Positions 1 to 5,581 of a DNA stretch of 6,050 nt are shown here, piece by piece. The position numbers and the translations under genes are program-made. Numbering within the stretch: position 1 is the stretch's first letter; every line of letters starts with the position of its first letter. The DNA comes from Bifidobacterium breve (GTDB lineage: Bacteria > Actinomycetota > Actinomycetes > Nanopelagicales > Nanopelagicaceae), in the NCBI GenBank assembly GCA_945866155.1, contig CAMBGL010000075.1, positions 1 to 6,050 of the forward strand, given 5' to 3'. Below the pieces are notes generated by a model, which worked only from the letters and a program-made list of their open reading frames with translations, ran no database searches and had not been told where the DNA came from.

Positions 1-429
1 TTTGACCTTGGAATTGCAATTGAGAATTCACGACTTGATCAGACATATAACACTCCAGCACTTGCCACAATTATTCTGCTTGCAGAACAAATTGAGTGGA
101 TGAATAGCAATGGCGGACTTTCATTTGCTGCCGGACGCAGCGCGCAATCTGCATCAAAGCTTTATACATGGGCTGAAAAGACTTCATATACAACACCATT
201 TGTTACTGATCCAGCGATGCGTTCAAATGTAGTTGGAACCATTAACTTTGATGACTCCATTGATGCAACCAAGGTTGCTGCAGCACTACGTGCAAATGGA
301 ATTGTAGATACAGAGCCTTACCGCAAACTAGGAAAGAACCAGCTTCGTGTTGGAATGTTCCCTGCAGTTGAACCAAGTGATATCGATGCGCTGACGGCTT
401 CAATTGACTTTGTTGTTGCAGCGCTCTAA
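1..429 (+). CDS. serC: Phosphoserine aminotransferase, C-terminal part
   Basis: SerC is a cytoplasmic PLP enzyme that converts 3-phosphohydroxypyruvate plus glutamate to O-phosphoserine in serine synthesis; it can also act in the DXP-dependent pyridoxal phosphate route. The reading frame is open from base 1 with no start, so the N-terminal part, including the PLP lysine, lies outside the window. The visible 142 residues carry the family block QTYNTPALAT, then AEQIEWMNSNGGL, and end with LRVGMFPAVEPSDIDALTASIDFVV, written here as LRVGMFPAVEPSD followed by IDALTASIDFVV. These match my recollection of the actinobacterial SerC subgroup (mycobacterial type) better than the E. coli form. The stop TAA is at 427-429. 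The MFS gene begins 7 bp later on the same strand, so the two are probably co-transcribed. I see no truncation at the C-terminus. The family call is confident. Confidence 0.93.
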   Translation, partial: FDLGIAIENSRLDQTYNTPALATIILLAEQIEWMNSNGGLSFAAGRSAQSASKLYTWAEKTSYTTPFVTDPAMRSNVVGTINFDDSIDATKVAAALRANGIVDTEPYRKLGKNQLRVGMFPAVEPSDIDALTASIDFVVAAL

Positions 430-436
430 CTAGTTC

Positions 437-1594
437 ATGCCACTTACCTTCAAGCGCGATAAAGTCTTTTGGGTTGTCGCTGCTCAATCCATTGTTATCA
501 ATTACTACTTAGGTGGATTTAGTCCTGCGCAACCACTACTTCGCGCTGATCAAGGAACATCACTTACTGTTGCAGGCTTACACGGAACTGCAATGGGAGT
601 TGCTGCAATCTTTGCTGGTTTCACTGTCCCTCATATGGTGCACAAGTATGGACGCATAAAGACATCCTGGATTGGCGTATCTATTTTCTCCGTGGGAGTT
701 CTGATGTTTGTGCTCGGCCCCGGTATTGGATTTACATTATTTTCAACTTTCCTCACAGGTTTTGGTACATCAACAATTATTAGCAATATCGTGACAATTC
801 TTGCGCAGCACTATAAGAGTGCAGCAGCCCTTGCAATTCCTCAAACAAATGCAATTGGCTCAGCTGGTTATGTCGCGGGAACTCTCGTCATAGGAATTCT
901 TGCCGGTACAACTATTAGTTGGCGATGGGGGCTGCTAATTCCGTTACCAATTGCCCTCATTGCCTATTTTGTTTTTCGTGATAAAAATGCTGAATTACAT
1001 GTTCCGCATGAAGATGGGCCACAACGCGGCAAACTTCCACGCCACTACTGGATTGCATTCTTTGGCTTCTTCTGCAGTATTTCAAGTGAGTTTGCAATTA
1101 CTTTCTGGTCTGCAGCGCTGCTTCGTGAGCGCGTAGGTTCAACCGCTGCCGTATCAACAATATGCATTGTTGCAGTTGGTTCTGGAATGGCATTTGGGCG
1201 CTGGTATGGAGGAATTCTTCTCAAAAAACTTACGGTCGATCATCAGTTGGCTGCTGCGATCACACTACAACTTGTTAGTTTTATGATTTTCTGGCTATCT
1301 CATAACCTCATTGGTTCTCTTGTTGCACTCTTTGGTGTGGGACTTGGAATTTCAACTCAATTTAGTCTTTCATCAGTGCGACTCATAACATTGAGTGATA
1401 ACAAACCAGATTTAGCGATTGCCCGAAGTTCCATTGCCGCCGGTCTTGCTATTGGTCTTGCGCCCTTCGTATTAGGTGTCCTTGGTGATCACCTTGGAAT
1501 ATCTCGTGCATACATGATGGTGCCCATTCTTATTCTTTTATCTCTAGTGATTACTTTAGTAATCCCATCGAAAATAGAGAGTCTTCGAGCATGA
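437..1594 (+). CDS. MFS transporter, 12 membrane segments, substrate unknown
   Basis: This is a 385-residue integral membrane protein of the major facilitator superfamily, expected to move a small molecule across the cytoplasmic membrane; the substrate cannot be read from sequence. Hydrophobic segments fall at roughly 10-27, 43-64, 76-95, 98-121, 129-153, 163-180, then 203-224, 234-256, 270-288, 291-312, 327-350 and 356-376, giving two six-helix halves joined by a charged loop near 181-202. A degenerate motif A follows helix 2 (HMVHKYGRIKTSW, about 66-78), and the equivalent site in the second half is FGRWYGGILLKK (253-264). The ATG at 437 lies 7 bp after the serC stop and has no clear Shine-Dalgarno, so translation may be coupled to serC. 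It is not closely similar to the MFS gene that faces it. An exporter is as likely as an importer. Confidence 0.85.
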   Translation: MPLTFKRDKVFWVVAAQSIVINYYLGGFSPAQPLLRADQGTSLTVAGLHGTAMGVAAIFAGFTVPHMVHKYGRIKTSWIGVSIFSVGVLMFVLGPGIGFTLFSTFLTGFGTSTIISNIVTILAQHYKSAAALAIPQTNAIGSAGYVAGTLVIGILAGTTISWRWGLLIPLPIALIAYFVFRDKNAELHVPHEDGPQRGKLPRHYWIAFFGFFCSISSEFAITFWSAALLRERVGSTAAVSTICIVAVGSGMAFGRWYGGILLKKLTVDHQLAAAITLQLVSFMIFWLSHNLIGSLVALFGVGLGISTQFSLSSVRLITLSDNKPDLAIARSSIAAGLAIGLAPFVLGVLGDHLGISRAYMMVPILILLSLVITLVIPSKIESLRA

Positions 1595-1611
1595 GTTACA
1601 AAACAAGACGT

Positions 1612-2913
1612 TTAGTTACTCTGATAACCCTTTTCGGACTTATTGTTCTTGTCGCTATCAGTGGCCTTTAGTACAGCCGCAATACTTATATCCTCAGGTA
1701 GGCCAACTTTATTTCTATATTTGCCATAAATAATTGTTGTAGCAGTAAGTGATATTGCTCCACAGGCAGCAATGGTTTCTCGTGTACCAATCAATTCAGA
1801 CATGACACCAATTAGGGGTGATCCAAAAGGTGTTCCTCCCATGAAAATCAGAAGGTATAGACCCATTACTCGCCCTCTAATTGCAGGATCAGTATTTACC
1901 TGCACAATTGAGTTGGCGGTAATGAGAGTCGTGAGTGCTGCTAAGCCGCATATTGGTAACCAGATTGCATAGGCAAGGTACGTTGGCATAATCGAAAGAA
2001 TGATGACAACTATTGAGAAAACTATCCCTGCTCGCACGACAAAGAGAGTTTTTCTAAATCCTTCTAATCGCGCCGAAATGAGTGCGCCACTAAGGGATCC
2101 GATGGCGATAAATGTTCCTAGAAGTCCATACGAAGCAGGACCTTTGCCAAAGACTTTAGTTGCCATTAGCGCATTGAATATTTGAAAATTCAAACCAAAT
2201 GTTGCAATGAAAAAGACCATCGCCATTACAACGTATAAGTCTGGACGCGCACGAACATAGGCAATGCCTTCACGAATATTATTCATTGAGGTACTTTTTT
2301 CAGTTGTAAAGAATGCTTTTTCATTGAGCCGAGTGAGCGCAAGAATGACAAAAAGATAGGAAAAAGCATTGAGTAAAAAGGATGGACCAGTACCAAATGC
2401 TGCAATCAAGAAACCTGAGATGGCGGGGCCAATCAAACGCCCGGCATTGAAATTTGCAGAGTTGAGACTTACTGCATTTGGTAAATCTTCAGGGCCTACT
2501 ACTTCAGTAGTAAAACTTTGTCGTACTGGTCCATCAATTGCCGTTGAAATTCCTAATGTAAATGCTAAAAAGAAAACATGCCATAGCGCAACGACATCTG
2601 CCATTACCAATATTCCAAGCACTGCCGAAGAGAGTCCACCTGCAATGTTTGTAGCAATCAATACTTTCCGTTTATTGAAGCGATCGGCGAGTGCGCCACC
2701 ATGCAAACTAAAGAGTAGAACTGGTGCAAATTGCAGCGCTGTAACTAATCCTAAATATGTCCCACTGTGGGTGAGTTCAAGTACAAGCCAATCTTGAGCA
2801 ATACGTTGAGCCCAAGCACCAATATTGGAAACTGTATTTGCTGGAAAGAGTATTTGATAGTTTCTATGACGAAAAGAACGCCAGTTACCCTCTTCGTTTA
2901 CTGAAAGGCGCAT
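1612..2913 (-). CDS. MFS_3-type exporter (putative drug/siderophore efflux)
   Basis: This 433-residue membrane protein belongs to the MFS_3 (PF05977, EntS/macrolide-exporter-like) branch. The opening FRHRNYQILFPANTVSNIG (about 14-32) and the stretch WAQRIAQDWLVLELTHSG (34-51) are typical of that branch. A full motif A loop, GGALADRFNKRKVL (72-85), follows helix 2. The motif DGPVRQSF (127-134) lies between the fourth and fifth segments, and RGRVMGLY (346-353) in the C-terminal half. The tail from about 415 is hydrophilic and rich in K, N and S. Known relatives export enterobactin, macrolides or other amphiphiles; the substrate here is unknown. The ATG at 2911-2913 is preceded by a purine-rich GAGAG seven bases upstream. 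The gene is divergent from the DUF2530 gene across 12 bp and converges with the other MFS gene across 17 bp. No transcriptional regulator gene lies beside it. Confidence 0.9.
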   Translation of the reverse strand: MRLSVNEEGNWRSFRHRNYQILFPANTVSNIGAWAQRIAQDWLVLELTHSGTYLGLVTALQFAPVLLFSLHGGALADRFNKRKVLIATNIAGGLSSAVLGILVMADVVALWHVFFLAFTLGISTAIDGPVRQSFTTEVVGPEDLPNAVSLNSANFNAGRLIGPAISGFLIAAFGTGPSFLLNAFSYLFVILALTRLNEKAFFTTEKSTSMNNIREGIAYVRARPDLYVVMAMVFFIATFGLNFQIFNALMATKVFGKGPASYGLLGTFIAIGSLSGALISARLEGFRKTLFVVRAGIVFSIVVIILSIMPTYLAYAIWLPICGLAALTTLITANSIVQVNTDPAIRGRVMGLYLLIFMGGTPFGSPLIGVMSELIGTRETIAACGAISLTATTIIYGKYRNKVGLPEDISIAAVLKATDSDKNNKSEKGYQSN

Positions 2914-2919
2914 TACTCT
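2914..2919 (+). promoter_or_regulatory. Candidate leaderless -10 box of the DUF2530 gene
   Basis: TACTCT fits the TANNNT actinobacterial -10 pattern and is followed by exactly 6 nt (TCTCTC) and then the ATG at 2926. A transcript starting at that A would have no leader, which agrees with the lack of any ribosome binding site. No convincing -35 is visible. The same bases on the other strand belong to the leader of the divergent exporter gene. Confidence 0.45.
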
Positions 2920-2920
2920 T

Positions 2921-2925
2921 CTCTC
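2921..2925 (-). promoter_or_regulatory. Ribosome binding site of the MFS_3 exporter gene
   Basis: The minus strand reads GAGAG seven bases before the ATG at 2913, within an all-purine run GAGAGAAGAG. It is a moderate Shine-Dalgarno match and supports this start codon. Confidence 0.5.
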
Positions 2926-3123
2926 ATGACCACTTCGACTTCGAATCTACGTTCCGTGGTAACCCTAGTAGCAATTGGAACCATCTGTTGGCTAGTTGCA
3001 GGAATAATTGCGATATTGCTCGGAGTCGAATCTAAAGTTATCTGGACATGCTTTGCCGGTGCAGTACTAGGCACTGTTGGAATTCGTTACACAATCCGTC
3101 GATCTAGACGAAGTGGTATTTAG
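2926..3123 (+). CDS. DUF2530 small membrane protein
   Basis: This 65-residue protein has two predicted membrane helices (about 11-32 and 38-55) and a basic tail RYTIRRSRRS (54-63), which should stay in the cytoplasm. The block VIWTCFAGAVLGTVGIRY (38-55) matches my recollection of the actinobacterial DUF2530 family, in which W-T-C-x-A-G-x-x-L-G and a basic end are conserved. No biochemical role is known to me. The ATG at 2926 is the only reasonable start, because the frame is closed by TGA at 2902-2904 and no ATG, GTG or TTG lies between. There is no Shine-Dalgarno (the upstream bases are pyrimidines), but TACTCT sits 6 nt before the ATG, which fits a leaderless mRNA. The metalloprotease gene starts 15 bp after the stop on the same strand, so the two probably form one operon. 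Confidence 0.8.
   Translation: MTTSTSNLRSVVTLVAIGTICWLVAGIIAILLGVESKVIWTCFAGAVLGTVGIRYTIRRSRRSGI
2944..2949 (-). promoter_or_regulatory. Candidate -10 box of the MFS_3 exporter gene
   Basis: The minus strand reads TAGATT from 2949 to 2944, a good TANNNT match inside the start of the DUF2530 coding region. It would place transcription start near 2937 and give a leader of about 24 nt that includes the GAGAG ribosome site at 2921-2925. A possible -35 (TTGCTA) is 19 nt further upstream. This is a motif match only. Confidence 0.35.
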
Positions 3124-3125
3124 GC

Positions 3126-3131
3126 AGGAGG
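3126..3131 (+). promoter_or_regulatory. Strong ribosome binding site of the metalloprotease gene
   Basis: AGGAGG lies 7 nt before the ATG at 3139, in the 15-bp gap after the DUF2530 stop. It is the strongest Shine-Dalgarno site in the window and fixes the start. It fits a downstream operon gene that needs its own ribosome loading. Confidence 0.85.
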
Positions 3132-3138
3132 CTCGTGT

Positions 3139-4305
3139 ATGAAAGTGATACCTATTCGCGCCCTCATCACAGTTCTAGTAGCAGCAATTTCTATTTCGCA
3201 ACTTCCGATAGCTCAAGGGGGTCAAGTGGATTCGGCGCAATGCCGTCTGAAGAAGCTAAGTGACTGGCCACTCGCCCCGGGATTCCCACGATCCTCTTCA
3301 CTGATTCCATCTACCGGCAAAATTAGACACTTATTTATATATGTGGATTTTCCAGATAATAAATCTACTCAGGCGACGAAATCATTTGCGGATCAATATT
3401 TTGTAGAGGCAAAGAAATTTATTGAAACCCAAAGTTATGGGAGATTAATAATTGAATCTGACATCACTCCCAAGGTATTTAGAATAAATAAGAATTCAGC
3501 AATCTATGGAATGTCCCAAGATGGACAAGGCAAAGGTGAGCAACTCATTCAGGATGCAATCAGCGCTGCAGATTCTTCAGTTGATTTTTCAAAATATGAC
3601 TTTGTCACTGTAATTCCTCCAAAAAATACTACAACCATAAAATTTGGTGGAACTCATATGGGAGGACCAAATCAATATATTTCTAAAGAGAAATCCTTCT
3701 CCAGCGGAATCACAATAGGAAAAAACAAGTTATCTAACTTCTCTGAAAGAGGTTCTGGTTGGTCGATGTTTTCTCATGAGACTGGTCATGTTCTGGGTTT
3801 GACTCATCCCTTTTACCAACGAGATGGAGGTCCCGGAGCAATCTGGGATCTCATGGGAAACGGTGGCACTTCAGTTCCAGAATTTATTGGCTGGCACCGA
3901 TTCGAATTGGGATGGCTAAATGAATTAGAAATTCTATGTTTATCAACAGTAAATCTAAAAACTGAAACAGTAACGCTTGCACCAATAAATTCAAATGCTT
4001 CTGGTAAAAAGTTTGTGATGGTGGCTATTGATTCTAAAAGGGCGCTAGGAATTGAAGTTCGAAGAGCTTCTAAGTACGACAAACTAACAAGTTCGGAGGA
4101 GGGAACTCTCGTTTACTTGATAGATGTAAGCAAGGGTGATGACGAAGGAATAATTACCGTCTTAGGTTCCAAAGGAAGTACTAAAGAGAATCAAACCCTA
4201 GGGTCATTGCGCCTCAATGAAAAAATTACGCATCAAGGCATCACTATTAAAGTTATTTCAAGTGATAAATCAGGAGACAAAGTCGAAATACGTTCGAGTA
4301 AGTAA
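3139..4305 (+). CDS. Secreted zinc metalloprotease, M6/M11-like
   Basis: This 388-residue protein has an N-terminal export signal: basic MKVIPIR, then a hydrophobic core to about residue 25. The cleavage site is not obvious. The catalytic motif is HETGHVLGLTH at 213-223 (zinc ligands His213, His217 and probably His223; general base Glu214). WDLMGNG (236-242) follows, with Met239 a likely Met-turn 16 residues after the last His. FIGWHRFELGWL (249-260) resembles the block that follows the active site in M6 (immune inhibitor A-like) proteases. A beta-rich region of about 125 residues ends the protein. Two cysteines (35 and 267) could form a disulfide. It should cleave proteins outside the cytoplasm; the target is unknown. 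The start is set by AGGAGG 7 bp upstream. The gene is more AT-rich than its neighbours and uses AGA and ATA often. The family is clear to clan level; M6 versus M11 is unresolved. Confidence 0.82.
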   Translation: MKVIPIRALITVLVAAISISQLPIAQGGQVDSAQCRLKKLSDWPLAPGFPRSSSLIPSTGKIRHLFIYVDFPDNKSTQATKSFADQYFVEAKKFIETQSYGRLIIESDITPKVFRINKNSAIYGMSQDGQGKGEQLIQDAISAADSSVDFSKYDFVTVIPPKNTTTIKFGGTHMGGPNQYISKEKSFSSGITIGKNKLSNFSERGSGWSMFSHETGHVLGLTHPFYQRDGGPGAIWDLMGNGGTSVPEFIGWHRFELGWLNELEILCLSTVNLKTETVTLAPINSNASGKKFVMVAIDSKRALGIEVRRASKYDKLTSSEEGTLVYLIDVSKGDDEGIITVLGSKGSTKENQTLGSLRLNEKITHQGITIKVISSDKSGDKVEIRSSK

Positions 4306-4316
4306 GGCGTGACTAA

Positions 4317-4700
4317 TTAGGCTTCTAGCTGACCAGCAATACCGCGAAGCACGCGACCTAAACGCTCCGCTTCAACTGCATTGGGGTGGCGACCATGACG
4401 AAGACCATTTCCGACTTTATCCAAAATCTTAATTGTGTCTTCGATCATTGCAGCAAGATCATCAGAGTTCACGCGACTATTTTCTGCAAGTGATGGTGGT
4501 GCATCAATGATTACAACTGAAAGTGCTTGTGGACCACGACGACCATCTGCAACACCGAACTCAAGTTTTGTTCCAGGCTTTACAGTTGAAACACCTGCAG
4601 GAAGTGAACTTGCAGCGAGATAAACATCTTCGCCTTCTTCGGATGCAATAAATCCAAAACCTTTTTCGAGGCTAAACCATTTGACGCGGCCTGTAGGCAT
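4317..4700 (-). CDS. Long-tailed cold-shock domain protein
   Basis: This 127-residue protein has an N-terminal cold-shock domain (about 1-66) that should bind single-stranded RNA or DNA and act as an RNA chaperone in the cytoplasm. RNP1 is intact as KGFGFI (13-18), with Trp8 and Phe9 before it. RNP2 reads VYLAA (26-30): the first aromatic is kept, but the His and Phe found in E. coli CspA are both Ala. From about 68 a second segment follows the PPSL linker. It is helical in character (DDLAAMIEDTIKIL, then a basic stretch LRHGRHP, then AERLGRVLRGIAGQLEA). This tail is absent from the 65-70 residue CspA type but present, as I recall, in mycobacterial CspB-like proteins of about 135 residues. 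The ATG at 4698-4700 has an AGGAG site 8 bases upstream. Its 3' end faces the metalloprotease gene with only 11 bp between. Confidence 0.92.
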   Translation of the reverse strand: MPTGRVKWFSLEKGFGFIASEEGEDVYLAASSLPAGVSTVKPGTKLEFGVADGRRGPQALSVVIIDAPPSLAENSRVNSDDLAAMIEDTIKILDKVGNGLRHGRHPNAVEAERLGRVLRGIAGQLEA

Positions 4701-4708
4701 GGCGGGGG

Positions 4709-4713
4709 CTCCT
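4709..4713 (-). promoter_or_regulatory. Ribosome binding site of the cold-shock gene
   Basis: The minus strand reads AGGAG followed by eight bases (CCCCCGCC) and then the ATG at 4700. Spacing is normal and the match is good, so the start at 4700 is well supported. Confidence 0.8.
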
Positions 4714-4736
4714 AGCTAATTCATTATTCGTGTGGG

Positions 4737-4750
4737 CCGCAGGGGTGCGG
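4737..4750 (-). other. Small GC-rich hairpin in the cold-shock gene leader
   Basis: CCGCA and TGCGG pair around a 4-base loop to give a 5-bp stem, in the 111-bp gap between the DUF3027 stop and the cold-shock start. No T run follows it on the minus strand, so it is not a typical terminator. It ends 24 bases before the ribosome site and could be a 5' leader structure that stabilises the mRNA or affects translation. Confidence 0.45.
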
Positions 4751-4760
4751 ACATGAGGCA

Positions 4761-4790
4761 AGTTTATCTCACAACGCATGGTTGCCGTAA
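4761..4790 (-). promoter_or_regulatory. Candidate promoter of the cold-shock gene
   Basis: On the minus strand TAAACT (4766 to 4761) is a TANNNT -10 candidate, with TTACGG (4790 to 4785) 18 nt upstream as a weak -35. A start near 4754 would give a leader of about 54 nt containing the hairpin at 4737-4750 and the AGGAG site. The hexamer and spacing resemble those proposed for the DUF3027 gene (TTACGC, 18 nt, TACCCT). Unconfirmed. Confidence 0.35.
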
Positions 4791-4811
4791 CCCCTTTTTA
4801 CGCGGGGAAAA

Positions 4812-5504
4812 TTAGAGAGTGGCCTCGCTATGCGCACCGCAGCCGTGGTCAACAGATACGACGCGAGCATCTTCTGGTGAAATCGCATTAGCGCAAACAC
4901 CAAATGATGAACGCAATGAACCAGCCATCTGCAAAAAGAAACCGCATGAATGACAAGGCTTTGGTGCGGATTGTGCAATAGGTGCTTGAGGTCCGCGATC
5001 CCCTTCATACCAACGCTTGCTTGCTTGATCGCGACCTTCAATTGACATAACTCGCGCGCGACCAAAACCTAATTCGATTGCCATAGCTGTATCTAATTCT
5101 TCATCAGTTGGAAGTGCCTGTTCACCTGCAACTAAACGTGTATCAGTGAGTGAACTTGGAACGATGTCACCAACTCCAACATCGCCAGGTTGGATGCGAT
5201 CAATATATGGAATCCAGTCTGGCGCAAGGAGCGCATCTCGTCCTGGCAGAACTACGAGATCACAAATAGTTGCCTCTGTTTTTTCATCAACCTTTGCAAC
5301 AGTTACGCACCAGCACCATCCTTTATAACCAGGTAAATTTGCTTCAAATAAATATGTTGCTACGCGATCTTCGTCATCGAATTCAACTGATATGTAATCG
5401 CCAACATGTTCTGATTTTTCTGCTTCAAGTAAGAGAGCAGCGCGAACTAGTTCAGTTGCGTCGAAAGGCGCGCTTGTACTCTTTGAACTTTTCTTGAAGG
5501 CCAT
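4812..5504 (-). CDS. DUF3027 protein with C-terminal Cys cluster
   Basis: This 230-residue soluble protein matches the actinobacterial DUF3027 family (PF11228) as I know it. Recognisable blocks are GYKGWCWCVTVAKV, then VVLPGRDALLAPDWIPY, then RIQPGDVGVGDIVPS, then ELGFGRARVMS and KRWYEGDRGP. The C-terminal third holds a probable metal-binding cluster: C184-H-S-C187-G, then VC204AN, then H220-G-C222-G-A-H225-S-E. Four cysteines in a CxxC...C...C pattern suggest a structural zinc site, but no metal or function is established to my knowledge. No signal peptide or membrane segment is visible. The ATG at 5502-5504 has no Shine-Dalgarno; TACCCT ends 6 nt upstream, so the message may be leaderless. 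The cold-shock gene follows 111 bp downstream on the same strand, with its own candidate promoter. Co-location with the cold-shock gene is, by recollection, common in Actinobacteria. Confidence 0.88.
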   Translation of the reverse strand: MAFKKSSKSTSAPFDATELVRAALLLEAEKSEHVGDYISVEFDDEDRVATYLFEANLPGYKGWCWCVTVAKVDEKTEATICDLVVLPGRDALLAPDWIPYIDRIQPGDVGVGDIVPSSLTDTRLVAGEQALPTDEELDTAMAIELGFGRARVMSIEGRDQASKRWYEGDRGPQAPIAQSAPKPCHSCGFFLQMAGSLRSSFGVCANAISPEDARVVSVDHGCGAHSEATL

Positions 5505-5510
5505 GGCATA

Positions 5511-5540
5511 AGGGTAAAGCAGAAGGCCGCTCTCGCGTAA
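5511..5540 (-). promoter_or_regulatory. Candidate leaderless promoter of the DUF3027 gene
   Basis: On the minus strand a -10-like TACCCT (5516 to 5511) ends 6 nt before the ATG at 5504, so the transcript would begin at or next to the start codon. A weak -35-like TTACGC (5540 to 5535) lies 18 nt further up, inside the groEL terminator hairpin. The absence of a Shine-Dalgarno supports leaderless initiation. The -10 call is moderate and the -35 call weak. Confidence 0.5.
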
Positions 5541-5555
5541 TCGAGAACGGCCTTC
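5522..5555 (-). terminator. groEL hairpin terminator
   Basis: An inverted repeat pairs GAAGGCCG (5522-5529) with CGGCCTTC (5548-5555), followed inward by one mismatch (C5530/A5547), then TCTCG (5531-5535) with CGAGA (5542-5546) and a 6-nt loop. This gives 13 base pairs. It lies 26 bp past the groEL stop on the minus strand. The downstream tract on that strand (TGCTTTACCC) has only a short T run, so termination may be partial or helped by other factors. It insulates the DUF3027 gene from strong groEL transcription. Confidence 0.8.
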
Positions 5556-5581
5556 GTAACTTCTAAGCGTGAATTTCTATA

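Noticed and set aside
242..487. 81-codon minus-strand frame over the serC end and MFS start
   Set aside because: It is antisense to two well-supported genes and has no domain similarity.
2369..2797. 142-codon open frame on the plus strand
   Set aside because: It is antisense to the MFS_3 exporter, shows low-complexity composition without a family match, and the exporter frame has clear MFS motifs.
1612..4305. Defence or biosynthetic cluster made of the exporter, small membrane protein and protease
   Set aside because: The exporter is divergent, there is no precursor peptide, modifying enzyme or immunity gene, and DUF2530 is widespread as an ordinary actinobacterial protein.
4716..4724. Two-codon upstream frame (ATG AAT TAG) before the cold-shock gene
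   Set aside because: It has no ribosome site and could easily arise by chance; there is nothing to support translation.
4793..4808. Possible terminator hairpin after the DUF3027 stop (CCCC and GGGG arms)
   Set aside because: Only four base pairs form, the flanks do not extend the stem, and no T run follows on the minus strand.
4769..5065. 98-codon minus-strand frame overlapping the DUF3027 gene
   Set aside because: It lies in another frame of a gene with strong DUF3027 similarity and has no recognisable domain.
5507..5509. Alternative ATG just upstream of the DUF3027 start
   Set aside because: It is five bases upstream and out of frame with the DUF3027 coding sequence.
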